Shown here one piece after another: positions 7,244 to 13,498 of a stretch of 15,747 nucleotides of DNA. Numbering within the stretch: the first letter of the stretch is position 1; the number at the start of each line of letters is the position of its first letter. Location of the stretch: positions 1-15,747 of the forward strand of contig JAEHDN010000159.1 in the NCBI GenBank assembly GCA_016880395.1, in the 5' to 3' direction. The position numbers and the translations under genes were made by a program. The notes under the pieces were generated by a model. The model was given only the letters and a program-made list of their open reading frames with translations, did no database searches and was not told the origin of the DNA. This DNA is from Candidatus Eiseniibacteriota bacterium (GTDB lineage Bacteria > Eisenbacteria > RBG-16-71-46 > SZUA-252).

Positions 7244-7280
7244 GGAGCCGCGTGCACCGCCTCCCTGGCGGCTCGGCTCC
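7244..7280 (-). other. Nested inverted repeats in the 5' leader of the barrel gene
   Basis: GGAGCCG (7244-7250) pairs with CGGCTCC (7274-7280), and inside them CCGCC (7257-7261) pairs with GGCGG (7267-7271) around TCCCT. This could form a branched or bulged leader hairpin about 50 bases before the start codon. In GC-rich DNA such repeats can arise by chance; no known riboswitch is recognised. Confidence 0.3.
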
Positions 7281-7350
7281 CACCCCTTCTCCGGTCATCC
7301 ATCGGCATCCAGGGGGGCGAACTTGACCCGAGATTACGGGGCGGATCGAG

Positions 7351-7380
7351 GCGTAAGTCTTTGAGGAGCAATACTTACGC
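7351..7380 (-). repeat. 8-bp perfect inverted repeat over the MFS gene stop codon
   Basis: GCGTAAGT (7351-7358) and ACTTACGC (7373-7380) form a perfect stem with a 14-base loop. On the minus strand the stem's first arm contains the last codon and TAA stop of the MFS gene. No T run follows, so it is not a standard terminator; it may be a weak terminator, an mRNA-stabilising element, or an operator for the barrel gene downstream. Confidence 0.4.
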
Positions 7381-8643
7381 TTCGGGGATCTCCACTTCGG
7401 CCCGGGGCAGCCTGGCCTCTGGCACGTTGCGGAAGAAGATCCAGTAGAGGATGGAGGCACCTACGTAGAGCGCCGCGGCGATGAGGAGCGGCTCTCCGTA
7501 CCCCTTTCGCTCGATCAAGGCGCCCCCGATGTCGGCGCTCACGGTCCAGGCGAGGAACCAGGACAGGGAGAGGAGGCTGTTCGTGATCGCGTGGTCGCGC
7601 TCGGGCACCACCTCCATCGCGAAGTGGGAGACGAGCGGCTGGTTCATGTTCATGAGCCCGCCGCGCAGGAAGAAGGAGAGCACGACCAGCGGGTAGGCGT
7701 GTGAGAGGGCGAGGACCATCATGAACGGGACCGACGCGAGCTGCGTCGCGACCACCCCGCCCACGAGCCCCAGGCGGCGCGACACTGCCGGGCCGAACAG
7801 ATTGCCGGCGACCATGAACCCCTGCATCACGCTGAAGAGGATCCCGATCGCGGCCTCGGAGAGGCCGAAGCGGTCGCGGAAGTAGAGGTTGAGGAACGGA
7901 ATGATGAGCCCGGCTCCGAGGCCGATCATCGCAGACGGCAGGATGAGCTTGGCATGGAGCGCCCAGTCGATCTCGAGGAGATCCCGGATCTGCTCGAGCG
8001 CCCCCGGCGCCTCCGACCGCGTGGCCGCGGGACGCATGGCCAGGAACGCCAGGCCAGACGACAGTGTGACCGCCGCCGCGCCGAAGAGGCTCCACCGGAG
8101 CGCCTGTCCGCTTTCGGGCGCGATGAGGTGGAAGAGATGGGGCAGCGCGCCGCCGACGGCGGATCCCAGGATGGCCGAGAGGAAGAAGACGCCGAAGGAG
8201 GCGCTGAAGAGGAAGGGGCGGCGCTCGGCAGCGCTCTCCTTCATCACGACGGGCGCGATCGAGAGCCGGAACACGGTGAGGACCATGCCGGTGAGGAACG
8301 ACACGAGGAGGAGCAGCTCGGGCTCGGTGAGCGAGGACTGGAGGACGTACCCGAGCGCCGCGAGCGCGGATCCGGCCACGAGCAGGGTGCGCGCCGGAAC
8401 CCTGCGGAAGAGGAACGCCGCCGGGAGCGCGGCGACAGCGGCGCCGAGCGAGATCTTCGAGAGGATCTGCCCGATCCCGGCGTCCGACAGGCCGTGGTCC
8501 CGCAGATAGAGGTTGAACAGGAGGGCGAAGATCGACTGCCCCACCCCGAAGAGGAACATGCCTCCGAGGTAGAGACGGGAGTTCCGGCCCGCCCCGCGCA
8601 CCTGCGCCGCGTACTCGCGCAGGAGGCCGAGCGCGTCCGCCAC
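7375..8643 (-). CDS. Major facilitator superfamily transporter
   Basis: A 422-residue inner-membrane transporter with about 12 hydrophobic segments in two halves joined by a polar loop near ATRSEAPGALEQIRDLLEID. Visible segments include LYLGGMFLFGVGQSIFALLF, ISLGAAVAALPAAFLF, LLLLVSFLTGMVLTVF and, in the second half, LVVLSFFLRGGLMNMNQPLV. Glycine-rich turns after segment 2 fit MFS motif A in degenerate form. I chose GTG at 8643 because it shares one base with the preceding stop (TAGTG), like the other junction in this operon; an upstream GTG at 8703 would add 20 residues and overlap the previous gene by 61 bases. The substrate cannot be read from sequence. As the last gene of the radical SAM/phosphoesterase trio, export of that pathway's product (or import of its substrate) is the simplest inference. 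Confidence 0.88.
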   Translation of the reverse strand: MADALGLLREYAAQVRGAGRNSRLYLGGMFLFGVGQSIFALLFNLYLRDHGLSDAGIGQILSKISLGAAVAALPAAFLFRRVPARTLLVAGSALAALGYVLQSSLTEPELLLLVSFLTGMVLTVFRLSIAPVVMKESAAERRPFLFSASFGVFFLSAILGSAVGGALPHLFHLIAPESGQALRWSLFGAAAVTLSSGLAFLAMRPAATRSEAPGALEQIRDLLEIDWALHAKLILPSAMIGLGAGLIIPFLNLYFRDRFGLSEAAIGILFSVMQGFMVAGNLFGPAVSRRLGLVGGVVATQLASVPFMMVLALSHAYPLVVLSFFLRGGLMNMNQPLVSHFAMEVVPERDHAITNSLLSLSWFLAWTVSADIGGALIERKGYGEPLLIAAALYVGASILYWIFFRNVPEARLPRAEVEIPEA

Positions 8644-9419
8644 TACCAGCGGCCCCTGGCCCGCTCCTTCGCGGGGAGGATCTCGAGGCAGGTGGTCCAC
8701 CACCCGGTGCGGATCGTCTCGGCGAATTCCGGTGGCAGGCCCTCGGTTTCCATCTCCCGGGCCATCGCCTCCGCGTCATACGGAACGGAGATGAACTCGG
8801 CTTCGTGGCGATCCGCCGCGAGCCATACGTACCAGGCCAACGGCCGGCCGTCGTTCGCCGGGCGGCCGACGGCGCCCACGTTCACGAACCGCGCGCCGCC
8901 GGGCACCTCGCGCTCCCAGTGGAGCCCGGTGTGCGTGCAGAGCACCTGATCGGCCCCGGACTCGCGCGCGAGGCGGGCGAGGAACGCATCCGAGCAGGCG
9001 GAGTCGAAGAGGAACTCGTTCGTCCGCCGCGGCGACCCGTGGCAGAGGAGGTACCGTCGGCCCCCGCGCGTGAAGCGAAGCTCCGAGGGGAGGCGCCCGA
9101 GCCAGGCGCGGTCCGGATCGCTCGTGCGCGCGTCGGTGAACGCGTACGCGATCCGCGCGAACGCGTTGTCGGCGGGATGGGTGTAGCCGCAGCCGCAGTC
9201 CGGGCTCCGTTCCGCGAGTGAGCGGTCGTAGTTCCCCGCGACGGTGACGACGCCGAACTCCTCGAGGAGCGGGATCATCGCGCCCGGCCTGGGGCCGAAG
9301 CCTCCGAGATCTCCCAGACAGTAGATGCGCTCCGCGCCGCGCGCGACGGCGTCGAGGAGCGCCGCCCGGAGCGCGAGGTGATTGCCGTACGGGCCACCGA
9401 GGACCGCGATCGGCTCCAT
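8643..9419 (-). CDS. Metallophosphoesterase-fold protein with altered metal site 1
   Basis: A 258-residue cytoplasmic protein of the YfcE/MJ0936-like calcineurin-type phosphoesterase fold. Block order is standard: an N-terminal strand (IAVLGGPYGNHLAL, 4-17), CLGDLGGFGP (34-43), GNYD (62-65), a cysteine-rich insert DCGCGYTHP (74-82), LLCHGSPRRTNEF (124-136), and CTHTGLHW (161-168). However, the usual SDIHGN of block 1 is GGPYGN here, so the metal-binding Asp and His are absent, and the usual GHTH of the last block is THTG. D37, N63, H127 and H163 remain. These are the ligands of metal site 2, while those lost (and only those) belong to site 1. ATG at 9419 overlaps the previous stop by one base (TGATG). 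The protein may be a mononuclear hydrolase, may recruit other ligands such as Y11, H14 or H167, or may be a non-catalytic partner. Confidence 0.82.
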   Translation of the reverse strand: MEPIAVLGGPYGNHLALRAALLDAVARGAERIYCLGDLGGFGPRPGAMIPLLEEFGVVTVAGNYDRSLAERSPDCGCGYTHPADNAFARIAYAFTDARTSDPDRAWLGRLPSELRFTRGGRRYLLCHGSPRRTNEFLFDSACSDAFLARLARESGADQVLCTHTGLHWEREVPGGARFVNVGAVGRPANDGRPLAWYVWLAADRHEAEFISVPYDAEAMAREMETEGLPPEFAETIRTGWWTTCLEILPAKERARGRW

Positions 9420-10306
9420 CAGTTCCGGCACGTTGCGCCCGTGGCCCAGCAGGTGTGACAGGCGCCGTGCGCCAGCGGATAGGAGCGCATCGATTCGCGG
9501 AGCGTCCGCCCCAGGAGGGCATCGGGCGCGTCGATCAGGATCGGACAGACGTGGACGCCCCGGCTCGTGACCATTCGGCTGCTCGAGCACTGGAGGGAGG
9601 CGATGTCGAATCCGAGCATGTGCTCCGGCGTCAGCCGTTCGGTCTCCGCGTAGCCGCGCGTGCGCGCTACCTCGCGTCCGACGCGGAAGAGCGGGAGCAC
9701 CTTCACGCGCGGCCGCGGGAGCCCCTCGGCGCGGAGCGTGTCGTGGAATCGCTCGCGCATCGCGGCGTCGTCGGCCTCATCCCAGGTCTGGGCGACGGTC
9801 ACGATGGGATCGAAGCCGGCCCGCGCCAGCTCGCGGAGACCCGCGAGCGCCTCCGCGAAGGAGCCCTCGCCCCGGAGCGCGTCGTTGGCCGCGGCGTCGA
9901 GGCCGTCCAGGCTCACACGCATCTCGAGGGAGTAGCGGCTTCCCCGCTCGAGCGCGCGGAGGCGCGCGGCGAGGTCGGGGCCGATCAGGGTCGCGTTCGT
10001 GAGGACGGTCGTCGGGGCGATCGCGAGCGCGTCCTCGAGGATCGCGAGAAGCTCGCGGTTCAGGAACGGCTCTCCGCCCGTGAAGTAGAGATCCCGCGCG
10101 CCGAGCCCGAGCGCCTCGTCCAGGTACGGGCGGACCTCCGCGCGCGTCATCATCGCGTGGCGGCGGTTGGTGGGGCCGCACGTGATGAAGCAGTGGCTGC
10201 AGGTGAGATTGCAGACCGTTCCCGCGACCTGGAACCAGACCGTGTCCAGCGCGAGGAGCGGAACCGTGGGGACGGCGAGGAGCGGAATCGGCGCGGGCGC
10301 CGTCAT
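9419..10306 (-). CDS. Radical SAM protein with C-terminal extra-cluster cysteines
   Basis: The 295-residue protein has the radical SAM cluster motif CNLTCSHC (C32, C36, C39), which holds the 4Fe-4S cluster that cleaves S-adenosylmethionine, and GGEP (77-80) that binds the methionine amino group; VSLDGLDAAAND (131-142) is the usual downstream strand. C43 follows the motif closely. The C-terminal part has C240, C254, C283, C286 and C293 in a SPASM/twitch-like arrangement, so an auxiliary iron-sulfur cluster is likely. SPASM proteins often modify ribosomal peptides or activate other enzymes, but no precursor peptide was found nearby. It heads a coupled operon with the phosphoesterase-fold and MFS genes. 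The start codon has no Shine-Dalgarno; a promoter with its -10 six bases upstream suggests a leaderless transcript. The reaction is unknown. Confidence 0.88.
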   Translation of the reverse strand: MTAPAPIPLLAVPTVPLLALDTVWFQVAGTVCNLTCSHCFITCGPTNRRHAMMTRAEVRPYLDEALGLGARDLYFTGGEPFLNRELLAILEDALAIAPTTVLTNATLIGPDLAARLRALERGSRYSLEMRVSLDGLDAAANDALRGEGSFAEALAGLRELARAGFDPIVTVAQTWDEADDAAMRERFHDTLRAEGLPRPRVKVLPLFRVGREVARTRGYAETERLTPEHMLGFDIASLQCSSSRMVTSRGVHVCPILIDAPDALLGRTLRESMRSYPLAHGACHTCWATGATCRN

Positions 10307-10312
10307 GGAACG

Positions 10313-10341
10313 AGCCTAGCACGCGGCGCTCGGCCCGACAA
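10313..10341 (-). promoter_or_regulatory. Candidate leaderless promoter for the radical SAM operon
   Basis: On the minus strand TTGTCG (10336-10341) and TAGGCT (10313-10318) are separated by 17 bases, with TGC directly before the second hexamer as in an extended -10 element. The -10 lies six bases before the ATG at 10306, so transcription would start at or next to the start codon, consistent with the absence of a ribosome site. Match to consensus is moderate (4/6 and 3/6). Confidence 0.45.
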
Positions 10342-10386
10342 CGCGCGGCAGGCCATCGAGCCGGGCCGTGCTATCATGCCGGGCCG
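10331..10386. repeat. Three CGGGCCG heptamers in the divergent promoter region
   Basis: CGGCCCG at 10331-10337 (the reverse complement) and CGGGCCG at 10362-10368 and 10380-10386. The first touches the -35 of the minus-strand promoter; the other two flank the -10 of the plus-strand promoter, 18 bases apart. They could be operator half-sites for a shared regulator, but in DNA this GC-rich they could also be chance. Confidence 0.3.
10369..10377 (+). promoter_or_regulatory. Candidate extended -10 promoter for the flavoprotein gene
   Basis: TGCTATCAT (10369-10377) contains TATCAT, 5/6 to the -10 consensus, preceded by TGn. No good -35 hexamer lies 16-18 bases upstream, which extended -10 promoters tolerate. 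It would give a leader of about 40 bases before the ATG at 10425. Confidence 0.45.
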
Positions 10387-10424
10387 TTTCGTCCGGAGTA
10401 CCTCCTGAGGGTCATCGCCCCGCC

Positions 10425-11435
10425 ATGATCTGGGACGTCGTCATCATCGGTGCCGGCCCCGCCGGCCTCTCCGCCGCGCTGTTCACCCGCATGCGGCGCA
10501 TGTCCACCCTCCTGATCGAGACCGCCGTCGCCGGTGGCCAGCTCGCATCGCTCTACCCCAAGAAGCCGGTCCACGACATGCCCTCCTACACGTACGTGAT
10601 GGGCGAGGACCTCGGGCGGAACTTCGTCGAGCAGGCGCGCCACATGGATGCCGAGATCCGCGAAGGAGAGCACGTCACGGCCATCGCGCGCGACGACGCC
10701 GCGAATCTCGTCCGGGTCACGTCCACGAAGGGAACGTACGAGGCTCGGAGCGTGATCGTCGCGACCGGGGGGGGCGCGTTCGAACCGCGCAAGATCAACA
10801 AGCCAGGCGAGGCGGAACTGAAGGGGCGCGGGGTCGAGTACGGGATGCCCGACATCGAGTCCTGCCGCGGCAAGCGCGTGCTCGTGATCGGCGGGGGCGA
10901 CAGCGCACTCGAGTCGGCCCTTTCCCTCAAGGACGTGGCCCAGGTCACCCTCATTCACATGCTCGACAAGTGGCAGGGGATGGACGGCTACGTCGAGGAG
11001 GTCCGGGAGTCCCCGATCCGCGCGATGCTCGAGACCGAGACCGTGGAGATCAAGGGCAACGGCCGCGTGGAGTCCGTGATGGTTCGCCACAAGAAGACCG
11101 GCGAGGCCGAGGAGCTGCCGATCGACGTCGTGTCGATCAACGTCGGCTATCTCATGGATACGAAGATCGTGCGCCAGTGGGGGCTCGAGCTGGAAGGCTC
11201 GCAGATCAAAGTGGACCCCGTGATGAAGACGAACATCACGGGCGTCTTCTGCTGCGGCGACATCGCCACCTACCCCGGGAAATACAAGCTCCTCATCACG
11301 GCCTGCAGCGAGGGTGCGGCGGCGGCGAACACCGCCTATATCCACGTGAAGCGGCCGAAGAAGTTCACCGTGGGCGAGCTCTACGCGGCGCCGAAGGACG
11401 AGGGAGACGCCCAGCCGAAGGGGGACGAGAGCTGA
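10425..11435 (+). CDS. Thioredoxin-reductase-like flavoprotein, probable ferredoxin-NADP+ reductase type 2
   Basis: A 336-residue cytoplasmic FAD enzyme. The N-terminal GAGPAG (9-14) binds FAD, VLVIGGGDSALE (152-163) is the pyridine-nucleotide site, and CCGDIATYPGKYKLL (276-290) is the FAD-binding C-terminal block that is typical of the YumC-type ferredoxin-NADP+ reductases. The CxxC redox pair of true thioredoxin reductases is absent: MPDIESCRGK occupies the stretch just before the nucleotide-binding site. The HRR-type motif that binds the NADPH 2'-phosphate in relatives is also replaced by HMLDKWQGMD (178-187), so NADH use is possible. ATG at 10425 puts the FAD motif at the expected distance; GAGG (10407-10410) is 14 bases upstream and weak as a ribosome site. 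A charged tail follows residue 305. It is divergent from the radical SAM operon and could supply it with electrons, which is inference. Confidence 0.82.
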   Translation: MIWDVVIIGAGPAGLSAALFTRMRRMSTLLIETAVAGGQLASLYPKKPVHDMPSYTYVMGEDLGRNFVEQARHMDAEIREGEHVTAIARDDAANLVRVTSTKGTYEARSVIVATGGGAFEPRKINKPGEAELKGRGVEYGMPDIESCRGKRVLVIGGGDSALESALSLKDVAQVTLIHMLDKWQGMDGYVEEVRESPIRAMLETETVEIKGNGRVESVMVRHKKTGEAEELPIDVVSINVGYLMDTKIVRQWGLELEGSQIKVDPVMKTNITGVFCCGDIATYPGKYKLLITACSEGAAAANTAYIHVKRPKKFTVGELYAAPKDEGDAQPKGDES

Positions 11436-11441
11436 GCGCAG

Positions 11442-11464
11442 CGGGGCCGCGTCAGCGGGCCCCG
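11442..11464. terminator. Short hairpin between convergent genes, weak bidirectional terminator candidate
   Basis: CGGGGCC (11442-11448) pairs with GGCCCCG (11458-11464) over a 9-base loop. The 16-base gap between the two convergent stops lies inside it. Neither side is followed by a T run, so termination would be weak or need another factor. Confidence 0.35.
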
Positions 11465-13422
11465 TTCCGGGCCGCCGGCTGGTGGGCGATGAATGCGGTT
11501 TCCGGGACCGGCCTGTCGAAGCGCACCTCCCGCACCGTCACTTCCGACTCCCCCAGCTCGTCCTTCACGACGGTCCGAAACGGCAGCACCCAGCCGTCGA
11601 CGTTCCGGAAGTCCTCCCGAAGTTCGGTGGTCGAGCCGCGCCTCCATTCCACGATCAGGAAGGTCCGCTCCGAGACGAGCCATGTCTCGGGCCGCCCTTC
11701 GGTGGGCGTGGCGGCCACGTCCAGCAAGTCGTCCTCGCCGCGGTGGATGCGTCCGCGGACGGCGATCCGGGCGAACGCGCGCCGCGCGTCGAGGAGCCCC
11801 GCGAAAGCCGCGTCGCGCTTCGCTTCGAGGAGCGGCTCCCCCGAGTAGACCTCGTCCTGGCCGAAGGTGGTTTCCTGTCCGGCGGAATGCCCGTCGCAGT
11901 ACGTGCGAACGGTGCCGATGGGTCGCCCCGCCGCCGTCCAGCGCTCGACTGTCTCGAGCCGGTCCGGGGCCTGGCTCAGGATGCGCCGCTCCGCGTCCAC
12001 GCCCTGGTTCAGATAGCGGCGCCGGCAGCGGAGATCGAGCGACACGCGGCGGCGCAGATTTCGCTCGCCACCCACCGCCGCGATCATCTTCGCGATCAGG
12101 TCGTCCGCCGCCGGAAGCCCGACGGTGTCGACCGCGGCCGAGTCGGCCGAAACCTGAGAGGACGTTCCGGCCGAGGCCGGAGACCGAGATGGCACGACCG
12201 GTCCGACGGCTCCGCGGGCCGCCTCGACGAGGAGGATGGGCCAGAGGATCTTTCCCGCATGGCCGATCGCATTGATGGAGTTCGAGGACGCGTTCATGAG
12301 AATCACGAACCCGGCCCGTCGTTCGGGCATCAGGCTGACGACCGCACTGATCCCGCTCGAGCCGCCGTTGTGTTCCACGACGCGATGTCCGTTCCACTCA
12401 TAGAGCGCCCATCCGAGCCCGTATGAGAGCGTCTTGTTGATGGGCATGTGCGGCGTCATCGCTTGGCGCACGCCGGCGGCCGAGGCGACTCGCGTGCCAT
12501 CCAGCGTTCCCTCGTTCAGAAGGAAACGCATCCACCGGGTCATGTCCGATGCCGAGGCCGCGATCGCGCCCGCCGGGGCGAGCGAGTTCATGCTCGCGGG
12601 TGGAGACGCCGCCTTCCATCGCCCGGAGTGACCCGGATCGTCGTATCCCGTCGCGTGATTCGGCATGCGCGTGAGGTCTACGAGGGTCGTCGTGCTCCTG
12701 TTCATGCCGAGCGGCCGGAAGATGAGTCGTTCGATGGCGCCCTCCCAGGTCGTGTTCTGGACTCGACCCACGATCTCGCCGGCGGCGACGACCATCGCGT
12801 TCGAGTACTGGAACTCTTCGCGCAGCCGCGCGACCGGCTTGGCGCCCGTCGCGGCCTTCAAGTACTCCTGGCGCGTGAGCACGCCCGGCTCCGCCGCCAG
12901 GTCGGCGTAGGCCCTGAGACCAACACGATGGGAGAGCATGTCGCGGATGGTGACGAGGGCGTCGGCTTCGAAATCCTGAAGCCGGAACCATCGCAGGTGG
13001 CGGCGAGGCGGATCGTCCAGCGAAAGCTTCCCTTGGTCCTGGCTGATGATCGCGGCCATGGCCGTGAACGCCTTGGTGCAGGAACCGATCGGGAAAACCG
13101 TGCCGGAATCCACCGGCTCCATTGTTTCGAGACTCCGCACGCCGAACCCGCGAGCCAGGACGATCTGGTCGTTCTCGACGATGGCCAGCGAGAGGCCTGG
13201 GATCATGAGCCGCTTCCGCTCGGCATCGATGGCCGCGGCCGCCCGGGCCAGGCGATCGCTCTTCTGCAGCGTCGGGGGAGGCGTCGAGGCCGCGGAAGGC
13301 CGCCGCGCCGCGAGCGACGGTGGAGCCGAGGCGGCGAGGATGAATGCGACGGCGAGGAGAAGCGCCCTGCCGAGGATCCTCCGACGGCACACCGCACGAG
13401 CCGGAGCAGGGCGAGGTCTCAT
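11452..13422 (-). CDS. Secreted class-C-beta-lactamase-type serine hydrolase with C-terminal extension domain
   Basis: The 656-residue protein begins with an Arg-rich signal peptide (core LGRALLLAVAFILAASA). Residues about 55-400 are a beta-lactamase/penicillin-binding-protein fold of the AmpC, D-aminopeptidase and esterase kind: catalytic SCTK (S114, K117), YSN (206-208), and HNGG (351-354), which replaces KTG. DMLSHRVGL (161-169) and YGLGWALYEWNG (334-345) are further family blocks. After a Pro/Ser-rich linker (about 408-435), residues about 437-650 form a separate beta-rich domain with AADDLIAKMIAAVGGERNL at its front, resembling periplasmic LolA-like or M16-associated lipoprotein-type domains. 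Such family members act as peptidases, esterases or amidases; the name does not imply antibiotic resistance. The ATG at 13422 lacks a good ribosome site. The substrate is unknown and the C-terminal fold is inferred. Confidence 0.85.
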   Translation of the reverse strand: MRPRPAPARAVCRRRILGRALLLAVAFILAASAPPSLAARRPSAASTPPPTLQKSDRLARAAAAIDAERKRLMIPGLSLAIVENDQIVLARGFGVRSLETMEPVDSGTVFPIGSCTKAFTAMAAIISQDQGKLSLDDPPRRHLRWFRLQDFEADALVTIRDMLSHRVGLRAYADLAAEPGVLTRQEYLKAATGAKPVARLREEFQYSNAMVVAAGEIVGRVQNTTWEGAIERLIFRPLGMNRSTTTLVDLTRMPNHATGYDDPGHSGRWKAASPPASMNSLAPAGAIAASASDMTRWMRFLLNEGTLDGTRVASAAGVRQAMTPHMPINKTLSYGLGWALYEWNGHRVVEHNGGSSGISAVVSLMPERRAGFVILMNASSNSINAIGHAGKILWPILLVEAARGAVGPVVPSRSPASAGTSSQVSADSAAVDTVGLPAADDLIAKMIAAVGGERNLRRRVSLDLRCRRRYLNQGVDAERRILSQAPDRLETVERWTAAGRPIGTVRTYCDGHSAGQETTFGQDEVYSGEPLLEAKRDAAFAGLLDARRAFARIAVRGRIHRGEDDLLDVAATPTEGRPETWLVSERTFLIVEWRRGSTTELREDFRNVDGWVLPFRTVVKDELGESEVTVREVRFDRPVPETAFIAHQPAARNGAR

Positions 13423-13472
13423 GAGAGGTCTACGCGCCGGAAGGTGGTGGGGTTTCGGCTGGGAGCGGCGCT

Positions 13473-13498
13473 GAGGCGGCTAGGCGAGGCGGCTAGGC
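13473..13498. repeat. Perfect 13-bp tandem duplication over the tldE stop
   Basis: GAGGCGGCTAGGC occurs twice back to back, at 13473-13485 and 13486-13498. The second copy contains the TAG stop (13493-13495, minus strand) of the tldE/pmbA gene; the first holds an identical TAG 13 bases downstream, in a different frame. It is a simple duplication that does not change the protein. Confidence 0.85.

Noticed and set aside
7323..7360. Plus-strand TTGACC as a -35 box in the MFS/barrel intergenic region
   Set aside because: No -10 hexamer lies 16-18 bases downstream and no plus-strand gene follows.
8643..8703. Longer MFS start (GTG at 8703)
   Set aside because: It would overlap the phosphoesterase gene by 61 bases and add a polar 20-residue tail; the TAGTG junction at 8643 matches the other coupled junction of the operon.
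9455..10408. Plus-strand 317-codon frame opposite the radical SAM gene
   Set aside because: Arg/Glu-rich composition and no motif; the opposite strand encodes an intact radical SAM motif set.
11452..13422. Antibiotic-resistance beta-lactamase
   Set aside because: The SCTK/YSN/HNG set is shared by esterases, D-aminopeptidases and other hydrolases; the large extra domain and the lack of an ampR-like neighbour give no support for a resistance role.
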